Source: Prochlorococcus sp. AG-409-A19 (GTDB lineage: Bacteria > Cyanobacteriota > Cyanobacteriia > PCC-6307 > Cyanobiaceae). From it: 43,267 nt of DNA. A program made the translations under genes and the position numbers. Below, piece by piece: positions 1 to 7,597 of this stretch; position 1 is the stretch's first letter; every line of letters begins with the position of its first letter. Below the pieces are notes generated by a model that saw only the letters and a program-made list of their open reading frames with translations, made no database searches and was not told where the DNA came from. Location: NCBI GenBank assembly GCA_003216155.1, contig QCJH01000013.1:1-43267 (forward strand), given 5' to 3'.

Positions 1-1008
1 CGCTTTGAGCAAGCAATTTTAGAAGGACAAGCTAGCTTTCGAGCTGCTTTGGATTTAGCAGAAAAAGGTTGGCAACCAGATTGGATAGTTAATCATGTGG
101 GCTATGGGAATGGTTTTTACTTAGGAGATGCATTTAGGAATGCACGAAGGATTGGCTTGTTTGAGTGGTATTACAATGCTTTTGGATCTGATGTTGACTT
201 TTTAAAAGAAGGCAAGGTTGATATTGATCGGCAGCTTCAGCTCCGTACTTGGAATGCGCAAGTGCTTATTGAGCTTGCGCATTCAGATTATTGTGTAACG
301 CCTACGTTTTGGCAAAGACAACAGTTCCCAGAGTCATTACGACATCGTTTAAAGGTGATTCATGAAGGAATAGACACTGAAAAACTTGGCTCTCTTAAAA
401 CACAATTAATTGATAGGCCTAAATGTTTACCTGAAGATCAAAAGATTGAAGTTGTGACATATGTAAGTAGATGTTTTGAAGAGTATCGCGGTTTCCCTCA
501 AGTGATGGAGGCGATGGCTTTACTTCAGAAACGGCGGCCTAATATGCATGTTCTGATTGCTGGCCATGATGGGGTTGCATATGGAGCTACAAGAGCTGAT
601 GGACGTACGTGGGGCAAATGGGCTTTAGATGAGTGTGAGTTAGATCCTGCTAGGACTCATTGGTTAGGGATGCTTCAGGATCGGGAATATTTTGAGGTTT
701 TAGCTCATAGTGATGTGCATATTTATTTGACTGTTCCTTTTGTTTTGAGTTGGAGCTTATTAGAAGCAATGGGAGCCGGTTGTGCAGTTGTAGCAAGTGA
801 TACCCCTCCAGTTCAAGAGGTTTTGAGTGATGGGGACTCAGCTTTGCTGGTTGATTTCTTCAGTCCTGATGAACAAGCAAATGCAATAGACCATCTTTTG
901 GATAATCCAAAATTTAGACAGGGATTGGCTTCGCGGGCTATTCATAAGGCTCAGGAATACAGCGCGACTGAGGGCCTTGTGAAATGGCGAGCTCTGTTTG
1001 AAGGGTGA
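1..1008 (+). CDS. Glycosyltransferase family 4, 5' end cut by the window edge
   Basis: This is the C-terminal part of a GT-B fold retaining glycosyltransferase (GT4 type). The frame is open from base 1 without a stop, so the gene starts outside the window; the TTG at 49 is not a real start. Visible features are the segment NHVGYGNGFYLGDAFRNARR near the start of the visible part, the acceptor-to-donor domain linker VIHEGIDTEKL, the donor-domain strand VVTYVSRCFEEYRGFPQV, and the GT4 nucleotide-sugar site ending in SLLEAMGAGCAVVASDT followed by PPVQEVL. The E of LLEAMG is the usual donor-binding glutamate. The protein is probably cytoplasmic and adds a sugar to a surface glycan; donor and acceptor cannot be read from sequence. 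It is AT-rich like most of the cluster, unlike the RTX gene that follows. No intrinsic terminator is seen after the stop. Confidence 0.85.
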   Translation, partial: RFEQAILEGQASFRAALDLAEKGWQPDWIVNHVGYGNGFYLGDAFRNARRIGLFEWYYNAFGSDVDFLKEGKVDIDRQLQLRTWNAQVLIELAHSDYCVTPTFWQRQQFPESLRHRLKVIHEGIDTEKLGSLKTQLIDRPKCLPEDQKIEVVTYVSRCFEEYRGFPQVMEAMALLQKRRPNMHVLIAGHDGVAYGATRADGRTWGKWALDECELDPARTHWLGMLQDREYFEVLAHSDVHIYLTVPFVLSWSLLEAMGAGCAVVASDTPPVQEVLSDGDSALLVDFFSPDEQANAIDHLLDNPKFRQGLASRAIHKAQEYSATEGLVKWRALFEG

Positions 1009-1068
1009 AAAGTAAGTGCATAGCTCTTAGGTGTTATGTCACAGGACCAAAACCGGCACCGACCTTGC

Positions 1069-1098
1069 TTGTCAGAACGGGGCTCAATGATGTATAAA
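1069..1098 (+). promoter_or_regulatory. Candidate sigma-70 promoter of the RTX gene
   Basis: A TTGTCA hexamer (1069-1074) lies 18 bp upstream of TATAAA (1093-1098). Each differs from the bacterial housekeeping consensus at one position. Transcription would start near 1105 and give a leader of about 90 nt that contains the hairpin at 1140-1175. This was found by eye and has no experimental support. Confidence 0.4.
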
Positions 1099-1139
1099 GT
1101 GCTGATGCTGGGGCACTGCCTTGGCACACACCGCCCCCA

Positions 1140-1175
1140 TGGTGGGTGCGTTGTGAGGAAAAACCCCACCCACCA
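1140..1175 (+). promoter_or_regulatory. Hairpin in the probable 5' leader of the RTX mRNA
   Basis: TGGTGGGTG (1140-1148) is perfectly complementary to CACCCACCA (1167-1175), giving a 9-bp GC-rich stem with an 18-nt loop. No T-run follows, so it does not look like a terminator. It ends 20 nt before the start codon of the RTX gene. It could stabilise the mRNA or limit ribosome access; which of these applies is unknown. Confidence 0.4.
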
Positions 1176-1195
1176 CACTGAAATCTCGGGAATTC

Positions 1196-3244
1196 ATGGC
1201 TGATTACAATTCTGTTGTTGGAACCGATACGGCCAACTCAATGATTGTCGGAACGGCGGGAGGCGATTCGCTTACCGCTCTGGCCGGCAATGACACCATC
1301 ACTGGCGGTGGAGGTAATGACATTCTGGCCTTAGGCGCAGGAAACGATTCAATCGCCTCGGCCGGTCCTTTCAGTTTAGGTTCAATACTTGGCGGTTCAG
1401 GGAACGACACCGTAAGTATTTCCGGAGGAGACTTCATTTCTTCTTCTACTGATGGAGAAGGAGACAATGACCAAGTCCTATTAAGTGACGCAGCTGGTAC
1501 TTATTCACTTTCTACAATCTCTGGTGGTGGAGGTAATGACTCCATCACCATTAGTAATCACTTACTCAGCTCCACAATTTATGGTGGTTCTGGAAGTGTT
1601 ACCTCAACCGATGGCAATGACAGCCTTACTGTAAGTGGCTCACTGAGCGCATCATTCGTACAAGGTAATGGCGGTGCCGATACCCTCAACATCACTAGCC
1701 AAGCCAAAGCGTCTAGTAGCGTTCGAGGTGGTGCAGGTGCTGACTATGTCTCAGTACTCAATACCGTCACTACTTCCTATGTCTCAGGAGACAAAGGTAC
1801 TGACACCCTGCTTCTAAGTGGCAGTGTTAAAAATGCGAGTGTTTGGGGCGGTAGCGAGACTGATACCACTGGGGACTCAGCAGACTCGATTGTCTTCTCT
1901 TCTCATGCGACTAGTACCTTCCTTCAAGGTAATGCTGGAAATGATACTTTCGGTCTCCAGACACTGACTAACAACACCACTGCCCGTGGTGGTGCAGGTA
2001 ATGACAACGTTTCTATCGCTGGAAGCCTTTCAAATTCCGTTGTCTATGGAGATAAGGGTGAAGACACTCTCAGCTTGGTTGGGGTTTCACTCCTGAGTTC
2101 CATCTATGGGGGAAGCACAACCACTACAACTGCTGATACTGCTGACTCCCTATCTCTTCGCGGTGGTCTTTCTCAGACCTTCGTTCAAGGTAATGCTGGA
2201 GGAGACACACTTCACTTCGTAACTGGATTCAGCCAATCAACTGCTTGGGGTGGTGCTGCTGGTGACTTCGTAACCATCACAGATGGTATTACTCAGTCCG
2301 AGATTAAAGGTGACGCAGGTACTGACACCCTTCTACTTGGCTCTAATGCTGGCAGCACAATTAGCCAGTCAACTGCTTACGGTGGTGCTGGTGCTGACAG
2401 TATCTCAGTACTCGGATTACTTTCTAACAGCTCTGTATATGGAGGAGCTGCTGCAGATACCCTCAACATCAATTCCACTTCTGCCGCTGTAAACGGTGCA
2501 TACTTTGGCGATGCCGGTGCTGACAGCATCATCATTGCTGCGGTTAGTGGCGGTTCCATCTTCGGCGGTTCATCGAAGAATGACACCGTTGCAGGTGCTG
2601 ACACCCTCTCCTTTACTAACGTTGCTACAAACGCGAAGGTTTATGGATCAAGCACTGGAAGCTACTTCGCAAGTACTGATGTAGCTGGTCAAGGTCTTCG
2701 TAGCTCTAGTGTTTATGGTGGCGACGGGGCAGACACCCTTTCCTTCTCTGGGGATGTGTCAATGGGCGCAAGTGCTGCGACCACTGCATCATTGTTCAAA
2801 ATGGGTGGCGGAACAGATACTCTGAATTTCGCAGGTGCTGTATCTGGTGCCAAGATTGATACTGGTGCTGGCGCTGACTTCACCTCATTCGGCAACATGG
2901 TAAGGAATGGCACCTCACTTACAGGTGGTGCAGGAAACGACACCTTCTTGTTCGGTCAAGCCCAAACCAAATTGGGCGTTGACTCGATGGATTACTTCTA
3001 TCAAGGTGGTGCAGACAGCTTCCAGTTCCTCAGTGCTGCAGGAAACACCGAAACCTCAACGGCTACGATTTCCTTCTACTACGACTCCAGCACATATACC
3101 AGCATGGCGACTTCAATCAGTGGTACAAACACTGTCTTCGTCAAGGATGGTTCAACAACAGTGGCGACCTTCGCCAACGTTGCAACAGCAGCGATTGTTC
3201 TCGACAGCAGCCTTACAGCTGCTCAGATTGCAGCCGTCTTCTGA
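1196..3244 (+). CDS. RTX-like calcium-binding-repeat protein, probable type I secretion substrate
   Basis: A 682-residue protein with no signal peptide, no cysteine and very few basic residues. It is dominated by Gly/Asp/Asn/Ser/Thr. RTX-type turns (GGxGxDx, for example GGGGNDI, GGAGNDN, GGDGADT) run from about residue 18 to 595, but most are 20-26 residues apart rather than in the classic contiguous 9-residue array. This suggests a beta-solenoid with larger rungs. Residues 154-405 carry an 87-88 residue super-repeat. The C-terminal 80 residues lack repeats and end in a hydrophobic LTAAQIAAVF, fitting an uncleaved C-terminal type I secretion signal. The likely exporter is encoded at 10108-14695. 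Codons are much richer in C-ending forms than in neighbouring genes, which suggests high expression or a separate origin. ATG at 1196 is the natural start; the Shine-Dalgarno is weak. The function could be surface layer, adhesin or motility-type protein; no enzyme domain is visible. Confidence 0.82.
   Translation: MADYNSVVGTDTANSMIVGTAGGDSLTALAGNDTITGGGGNDILALGAGNDSIASAGPFSLGSILGGSGNDTVSISGGDFISSSTDGEGDNDQVLLSDAAGTYSLSTISGGGGNDSITISNHLLSSTIYGGSGSVTSTDGNDSLTVSGSLSASFVQGNGGADTLNITSQAKASSSVRGGAGADYVSVLNTVTTSYVSGDKGTDTLLLSGSVKNASVWGGSETDTTGDSADSIVFSSHATSTFLQGNAGNDTFGLQTLTNNTTARGGAGNDNVSIAGSLSNSVVYGDKGEDTLSLVGVSLLSSIYGGSTTTTTADTADSLSLRGGLSQTFVQGNAGGDTLHFVTGFSQSTAWGGAAGDFVTITDGITQSEIKGDAGTDTLLLGSNAGSTISQSTAYGGAGADSISVLGLLSNSSVYGGAAADTLNINSTSAAVNGAYFGDAGADSIIIAAVSGGSIFGGSSKNDTVAGADTLSFTNVATNAKVYGSSTGSYFASTDVAGQGLRSSSVYGGDGADTLSFSGDVSMGASAATTASLFKMGGGTDTLNFAGAVSGAKIDTGAGADFTSFGNMVRNGTSLTGGAGNDTFLFGQAQTKLGVDSMDYFYQGGADSFQFLSAAGNTETSTATISFYYDSSTYTSMATSISGTNTVFVKDGSTTVATFANVATAAIVLDSSLTAAQIAAVF
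1655..2410 (+). repeat. Coding super-repeat of about 87 residues (about 262 bp) in the RTX protein
   Basis: Four landmark motifs recur in the same order. The QGN turn is at residues 156, 244 and 331. The GGAG/GGAA turn follows R177, R264 and W351. The GDKG/GDAG turn is at 198, 285 and 372. The GGS turn with a longer Thr-rich insert is at 218 and 305. The period is 87-88 residues, with two full copies and most of a third. Amino-acid landmarks are kept while the DNA has diverged, so the duplication is not very recent. Confidence 0.75.
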
Positions 3245-3275
3245 TTCACATAAAAAAGCGTTCATCGCAACATAT

Positions 3276-3305
3276 AATCCCCCTGGAAACAGGGGGATTT
3301 TTTTT
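3276..3305 (+). terminator. Strong Rho-independent terminator of the RTX gene
   Basis: A 10-bp stem (AATCCCCCTG with its complement ending at 3299) is closed by a GAAA tetraloop at 3286-3289. It runs directly into an uninterrupted T-run reaching 3305. It begins 31 bp after the RTX stop codon and is the only textbook intrinsic terminator I could find in the window. Confidence 0.92.
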
Positions 3306-5433
3306 GTTTCAGGTTTTATTTGCCTGGCCAGATGAATTGCCTGATTTGAAAGGGATTCAGGGCAATTTACTTATTGCGACTTTGATGCGTCTGCAGCGTT
3401 TCCATGAGGCAGAGCGTCTTCTTTTATCGTCCTTAGCTAAATGTCCTAAGGATCAAGATCTTTTAGTGTTATTGATTATCTTGAGACATTTTCAGCATCA
3501 GTTTGAGTCTGCAGGGACTCTTTTGACAAGGTTGGACGATATTGATTCATCTGTAGGACGTTTTCTGCAAACACAGACGTTTTTGGAAAACCGTGAGTTT
3601 GATCGTATGGAGTCTCTTCCTAGTCATTGGTGGAATGAGCAAACAAGTTTTATACCCTTGGCTTTATCTCATATTTCATGGTTTTTGAGTTCTCAGCAAT
3701 ATCAATCGGCCTATGAGCTTATTAATGCAATTCAGAAACCACATTGTATGGAAATAGTTCGCTTTAATGCTCGATTGCTTTCCTTATCAGGCTCATACAA
3801 AGAAGCTGTAGATATTTTGTTGCCAGCAGCTAAGCGTTTTCCTCAGCATTGTGCTTTGCAGGCAGAAATGGCAACCCTTTTGATTAATGCACGCTCACGT
3901 TATCAAACCATTCCATTTTTACGTGAATCTCTAAATAGACATGGTGAGCAAACTGAGTTTATGGATCCACTCACTCGAATTCATTTATTGAGACGTGAAC
4001 CTGCCAAGGCTAGAAGGATGCAGTTGCTGCAGTTGGTCAATTCTTCTGTTCACCCAACTTTATTTAACCCCTCTAATTTAGTTTCTACATATGAACAATT
4101 GGGTTGTGCTGATTGGATACCTTGTTTAAAACAAGAACTTTTGACTGGCGATATTAAGACTTCGTCCATTCAGCATAATCTTTGTAGCCAGTTTGCTTCT
4201 CTTGAGGCACCAGAATATGGTTCATACTTGCAGAGCTATGTTTCAAAACTCATAGCTGTTCCTGAATATAAGTCCCATCAAAGATCGGGCCTTATTCCCC
4301 GCTCTGCCAAGGCTAAGGATGTAAAAAACCCATTGACTATTGCTTGGCTAACAGGAGATTTAGCTCACCATCCAGTTTCAAGATTTTTATTGGGCTTTTT
4401 ACGTGCTGGATCTACTGACTTTAAGCATCGGCATTTATTAGTTAATTTGAAAGACCATGAAAGTGAGTCCAATGTTGAGTTATTTCATGACATCCAAGGT
4501 CTTGAGATTTTGGAAGTAGGTAATCTTGACCCTAATCATAAACTTGCAGAAATCCGAAATCATCAACCGCATATTGCAATTGATTTATCGGGTTGGACTG
4601 ATGGAAATTTCGTAACGGGATTTTTAGCAAGAATGGCTCCAGTACAGATTAATTATCTTGGTTATTTTGCATCAACTGGAATTCCAAGTATGGATTTTTG
4701 GTTGGGAGACAAGCATTTATTCCCTGAGAAAATCAACGAATGGCATGTTGAGGAGATTTGTAGACTCAATAGATGCTTTATAGCTTGGGAACCAACTGAA
4801 GGACTCCCAGAAGCAAAGGCACAAGTTACTGACCCACCACGTGGCGCAGGGATTCGATTTGGATGTTTTAATCATAACCGTAAATTTTCAGATAGAACGC
4901 TTAATTTATGGGGCCGCATTTTAAATAGTATTCATGGATCTTTTTTAGTTCTTAAAGCTAATCACAGTGGTGATTTAGATACTCAAGAACTTCTTAGGAG
5001 AAGAATGTTGCGTGCAGGTCTAGACCCTGAAAGAGTTATATGGCTACCAATTACTGCCTCTCCAGAAGAACATTTGGAGCAATATTCACAAATGGATGTT
5101 GGATTGGATCCTTTCCCTAATGGAGGATGTACTACTACTTGCGAAGCATTATGGATGGGAGTTCCTGTTATTACCCTTATAGGGAGGTCTTATGTCAGTC
5201 GCATGAGCACGGCTGTCTTAAATGGAGCTGGCCTCCCTGAGTTTTGTGCAAAGACTGAGGAAGATTATTTGAATCTTGCAATTGGTATGGCTTCAAGATT
5301 GGACTGGTTAAGGTCAGGTCGCGATCGTTGGAGAAATTATATACAGGAAAATTCATTGGGAGATGCCTTTAGTTTAATGCAAGAGCTTGAAACAACTTTT
5401 CAGAAGCTTTATTTGACTAAATGCTCTAGTTAG
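3304..5433 (+). CDS. OGT/SPINDLY-like protein: TPR domain plus GT41 glycosyltransferase
   Basis: About 709 residues. The N-terminal 300 residues are helical repeats of TPR type (for example RFHEAERLLLSSLAKCPKD). From about residue 342 comes the O-GlcNAc-transferase-like catalytic region: GDLAHHPVSRF with the conserved His-Pro pair, DLSGWTDGNF, LGYFASTGIPSMDF, GCFNHNRKFS near 519, and GGCTTTCEALWMGVPVITL near 605, the UDP-sugar-binding signature. GT41 enzymes transfer a sugar from a nucleotide donor to protein Ser/Thr (OGT) or Asn (HMW1C), in the cytoplasm. The neighbouring RTX protein is a plausible acceptor, by inference only. The start is uncertain. TTG at 3304 overlaps the preceding terminator, the only purine-rich stretch upstream (AGGGGG, 3291-3296) is an arm of that hairpin, and the first in-frame ATG is 3382. 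The frame is open further upstream, so the 5' end may be truncated. The 3' end overlaps the next, convergent gene by 8 bp. Confidence 0.8.
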   Translation: MFQVLFAWPDELPDLKGIQGNLLIATLMRLQRFHEAERLLLSSLAKCPKDQDLLVLLIILRHFQHQFESAGTLLTRLDDIDSSVGRFLQTQTFLENREFDRMESLPSHWWNEQTSFIPLALSHISWFLSSQQYQSAYELINAIQKPHCMEIVRFNARLLSLSGSYKEAVDILLPAAKRFPQHCALQAEMATLLINARSRYQTIPFLRESLNRHGEQTEFMDPLTRIHLLRREPAKARRMQLLQLVNSSVHPTLFNPSNLVSTYEQLGCADWIPCLKQELLTGDIKTSSIQHNLCSQFASLEAPEYGSYLQSYVSKLIAVPEYKSHQRSGLIPRSAKAKDVKNPLTIAWLTGDLAHHPVSRFLLGFLRAGSTDFKHRHLLVNLKDHESESNVELFHDIQGLEILEVGNLDPNHKLAEIRNHQPHIAIDLSGWTDGNFVTGFLARMAPVQINYLGYFASTGIPSMDFWLGDKHLFPEKINEWHVEEICRLNRCFIAWEPTEGLPEAKAQVTDPPRGAGIRFGCFNHNRKFSDRTLNLWGRILNSIHGSFLVLKANHSGDLDTQELLRRRMLRAGLDPERVIWLPITASPEEHLEQYSQMDVGLDPFPNGGCTTTCEALWMGVPVITLIGRSYVSRMSTAVLNGAGLPEFCAKTEEDYLNLAIGMASRLDWLRSGRDRWRNYIQENSLGDAFSLMQELETTFQKLYLTKCSS

Positions 5434-7597
5434 AATTTATTAGATCCTTATAAGACTTTTCTAATTCTTTTGCTAGACGAGAACCATTAGACAATTTTGA
5501 TTTCATTAAGTAATTGCGTTGCTGAATTCTTTGACGTGTATCTCTCATTCCTTCTTTGGCAAGATCACATGCAATGCCAATAAATTCATTTTCATTTTTT
5601 GCAACCCATTTACTAAAACCGCTATTTCTAAGAATAGTTGTACTTAGTCTTCCTACCATCCCATCTCCAGCGAGGCTTATCACTGGAATGCCCATCCATA
5701 ATGCTTCGCAAGTAGTAGTTGCACCACCATATGGAATAGGATCTAGTCCGATATCGATTTCTTCATAGCAATTGAGATGATTTTGACGGCCTTCTAACCA
5801 AGGTATAATTATAAGTCTACTAGGGTTTAATCCTTTTTTTTCGAATAATTCTCTTATGCGTTCGCGTTCTGCTTGCTCTATAAAGCTGATACTCTTCAAA
5901 ACTAATTCGCTAGATGGGCAACGGGCCATTACAGAGCAAAAAAGGTCAATAGTTTTATTGGAAAGCTTCCGTGAGTGATTAAAACTACCAAATCGTACTT
6001 TGCCTTTGATTGTTCTTTTGGGCGTTGGTAGATCTGCATCTTGATATGCCATATAACCACCATTAATCAAGATGAGCTTATGTGCATCTTGATCTATTTC
6101 GTTGAGACCTCCAAATAGATCTTTATCGCCTATCCAACCGTCAATAGATTTGAGATAAGTGGGCCCAAAATATCCCAGATAACTTAACTGAATTGGTGCT
6201 GGTCTATACACTAATGAACCTATGCGGCTTAATGCAGTGAAACCTCCAAGTTCAACAATAAGATCAAGGCATTGATCTGCTATTAATCTTGCGACTTCGA
6301 GATCACTTCCAAATCTCAGCTCCAACCAGTGATCACAGCATGATTTTAATTGGCGTTTGATTTCATCATCATGTGGGCCACAACTAAGACCCCACAACTC
6401 TATTTTTTGATGATCATGATTTTCAAATATAGGCAACATAAATCGACCAACAGGGTGATTACAAAAGTCTGCTGAAAGGTAAGCAATCCTTAATCGCCGA
6501 TTCCTATATGGTTGGTTAATCCTGTCTGACCACATTTGCTCTATGCCTTCGGCTTGCTTACGCTTTTCCCAGGCGCGTGCAAGTTTGGAACGTTCTAGCG
6601 AATTGATTAATCCATATCCTGCGCCTATAAATTGAAGACTAGCGTGAGTTTCATCACTTAAGTTTTCGTCCCAAGGAAATGTGCTTCTTAATAAATTAAT
6701 ACCTTGCTTTGGTCGGCCTATTTCCGTAAGACAGTTGCCCAAAGATTCTTTTAATCTTGTATTCTCAGGAGACCACTTTAAGCCATTTTTTAAGACATTA
6801 GTTGCTGCAATAAAGTGCTTTAAATTACGCAAGCATGCTGCACGATTTAGCCAATGTATCGGACTTTCTGGAGCGAGTTTGCATAACTCTGCAAGTTCTT
6901 CTTCTGCTTCTACCATTTTTTGCTGAGCCATTAATAAACCTGCAATTGCAGCACGAATATCAGGCTGCTCTCGCTGGGAAACTGGTAATTTTTTAACTAA
7001 TTCTTCGGCCTCTTTTAGATTCCCTATGTCCTTTAGAAGAGAAATTTCATTACATATTGCCCCAGAATTATTAGGGTCTAGTTGAGAAGCCTTTCTGCAT
7101 GCATTAAGAGCATCAGCTTGTTTGCCAAGTCGGTGGTTTATTAAAGATAGATCAAGCCAAAGCCCTAATTCATTGGGCTTTATTTTGGTTAGATCTTTTA
7201 GAATTTTCTCTGCTAAAAGTAGTTCACCATCGTCAATTAAAAGCTGGGCTTTGCTTTGGAGAAGCTTTATATCCTGAGGCGTATAAGTTAGACCTTCTTC
7301 GACTAACTGGACTGCTTGCTTCTTTAAACCTTGAGACCTGAGGAAGTTCGAAGCATTGATTCTCAGAGTGGTATTGTTTGGAAATTTGTTGATCCATTCT
7401 GAATAATGCTTCTTTGCTCCCTGAAGTCTTCCTAATTTCCTCAGAAGTACGCCTAGGTTTATAACGTCAGATACTTCAGGTAATTCCTGAGTGCTTGTCA
7501 GGCCCATCAACTCTTGATAGAACCTTGCTGCTTGTTCAAAATTTCCTGATTGAAGTGCTTTAAGAGCCTTTGTCCTTATGAGCCCCTTGTTAAGCAT
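5426..7597 (-). CDS. Second OGT/SPINDLY-like TPR-GT41 glycosyltransferase
   Basis: A 723-residue paralogue of the preceding convergent gene with the same architecture. TPR-type repeats fill about residues 1-330 (ALQSGNFEQAARFYQEL, KQADALNACRKASQLDPNN and others). The GT41 region follows: AYLSADFCNHPVGRF near 370 with the His-Pro pair, DLIVELGGFTALSR, LSYLGYFGPTYLKSIDGW, GSFNHSRKLS near 535 and YGGATTTCEALWMGIPVISL near 620. It would act in the cytoplasm on protein acceptors. The start ATG is at 7597-7595, and the initiator overlaps a start codon of the divergent gene within one CATG. No good Shine-Dalgarno is visible. The paralogues share catalytic landmarks but differ strongly in the TPR part, which usually sets acceptor choice in this family. 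They may therefore modify different proteins or different sites. Confidence 0.85.
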   Translation of the reverse strand: MLNKGLIRTKALKALQSGNFEQAARFYQELMGLTSTQELPEVSDVINLGVLLRKLGRLQGAKKHYSEWINKFPNNTTLRINASNFLRSQGLKKQAVQLVEEGLTYTPQDIKLLQSKAQLLIDDGELLLAEKILKDLTKIKPNELGLWLDLSLINHRLGKQADALNACRKASQLDPNNSGAICNEISLLKDIGNLKEAEELVKKLPVSQREQPDIRAAIAGLLMAQQKMVEAEEELAELCKLAPESPIHWLNRAACLRNLKHFIAATNVLKNGLKWSPENTRLKESLGNCLTEIGRPKQGINLLRSTFPWDENLSDETHASLQFIGAGYGLINSLERSKLARAWEKRKQAEGIEQMWSDRINQPYRNRRLRIAYLSADFCNHPVGRFMLPIFENHDHQKIELWGLSCGPHDDEIKRQLKSCCDHWLELRFGSDLEVARLIADQCLDLIVELGGFTALSRIGSLVYRPAPIQLSYLGYFGPTYLKSIDGWIGDKDLFGGLNEIDQDAHKLILINGGYMAYQDADLPTPKRTIKGKVRFGSFNHSRKLSNKTIDLFCSVMARCPSSELVLKSISFIEQAERERIRELFEKKGLNPSRLIIIPWLEGRQNHLNCYEEIDIGLDPIPYGGATTTCEALWMGIPVISLAGDGMVGRLSTTILRNSGFSKWVAKNENEFIGIACDLAKEGMRDTRQRIQQRNYLMKSKLSNGSRLAKELEKSYKDLINSN

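Noticed and set aside
951..1178. Minus-strand 75-residue open frame upstream of the RTX gene
   Set aside because: It has an unlikely composition (many Cys, Arg, Pro), overlaps the end of the glycosyltransferase gene, and lies over the probable RTX promoter and leader hairpin.
2907..3335. Plus-strand 142-residue frame overlapping the RTX 3' end and terminator
   Set aside because: It is an out-of-frame shadow of the repetitive RTX coding sequence and runs through the terminator hairpin.
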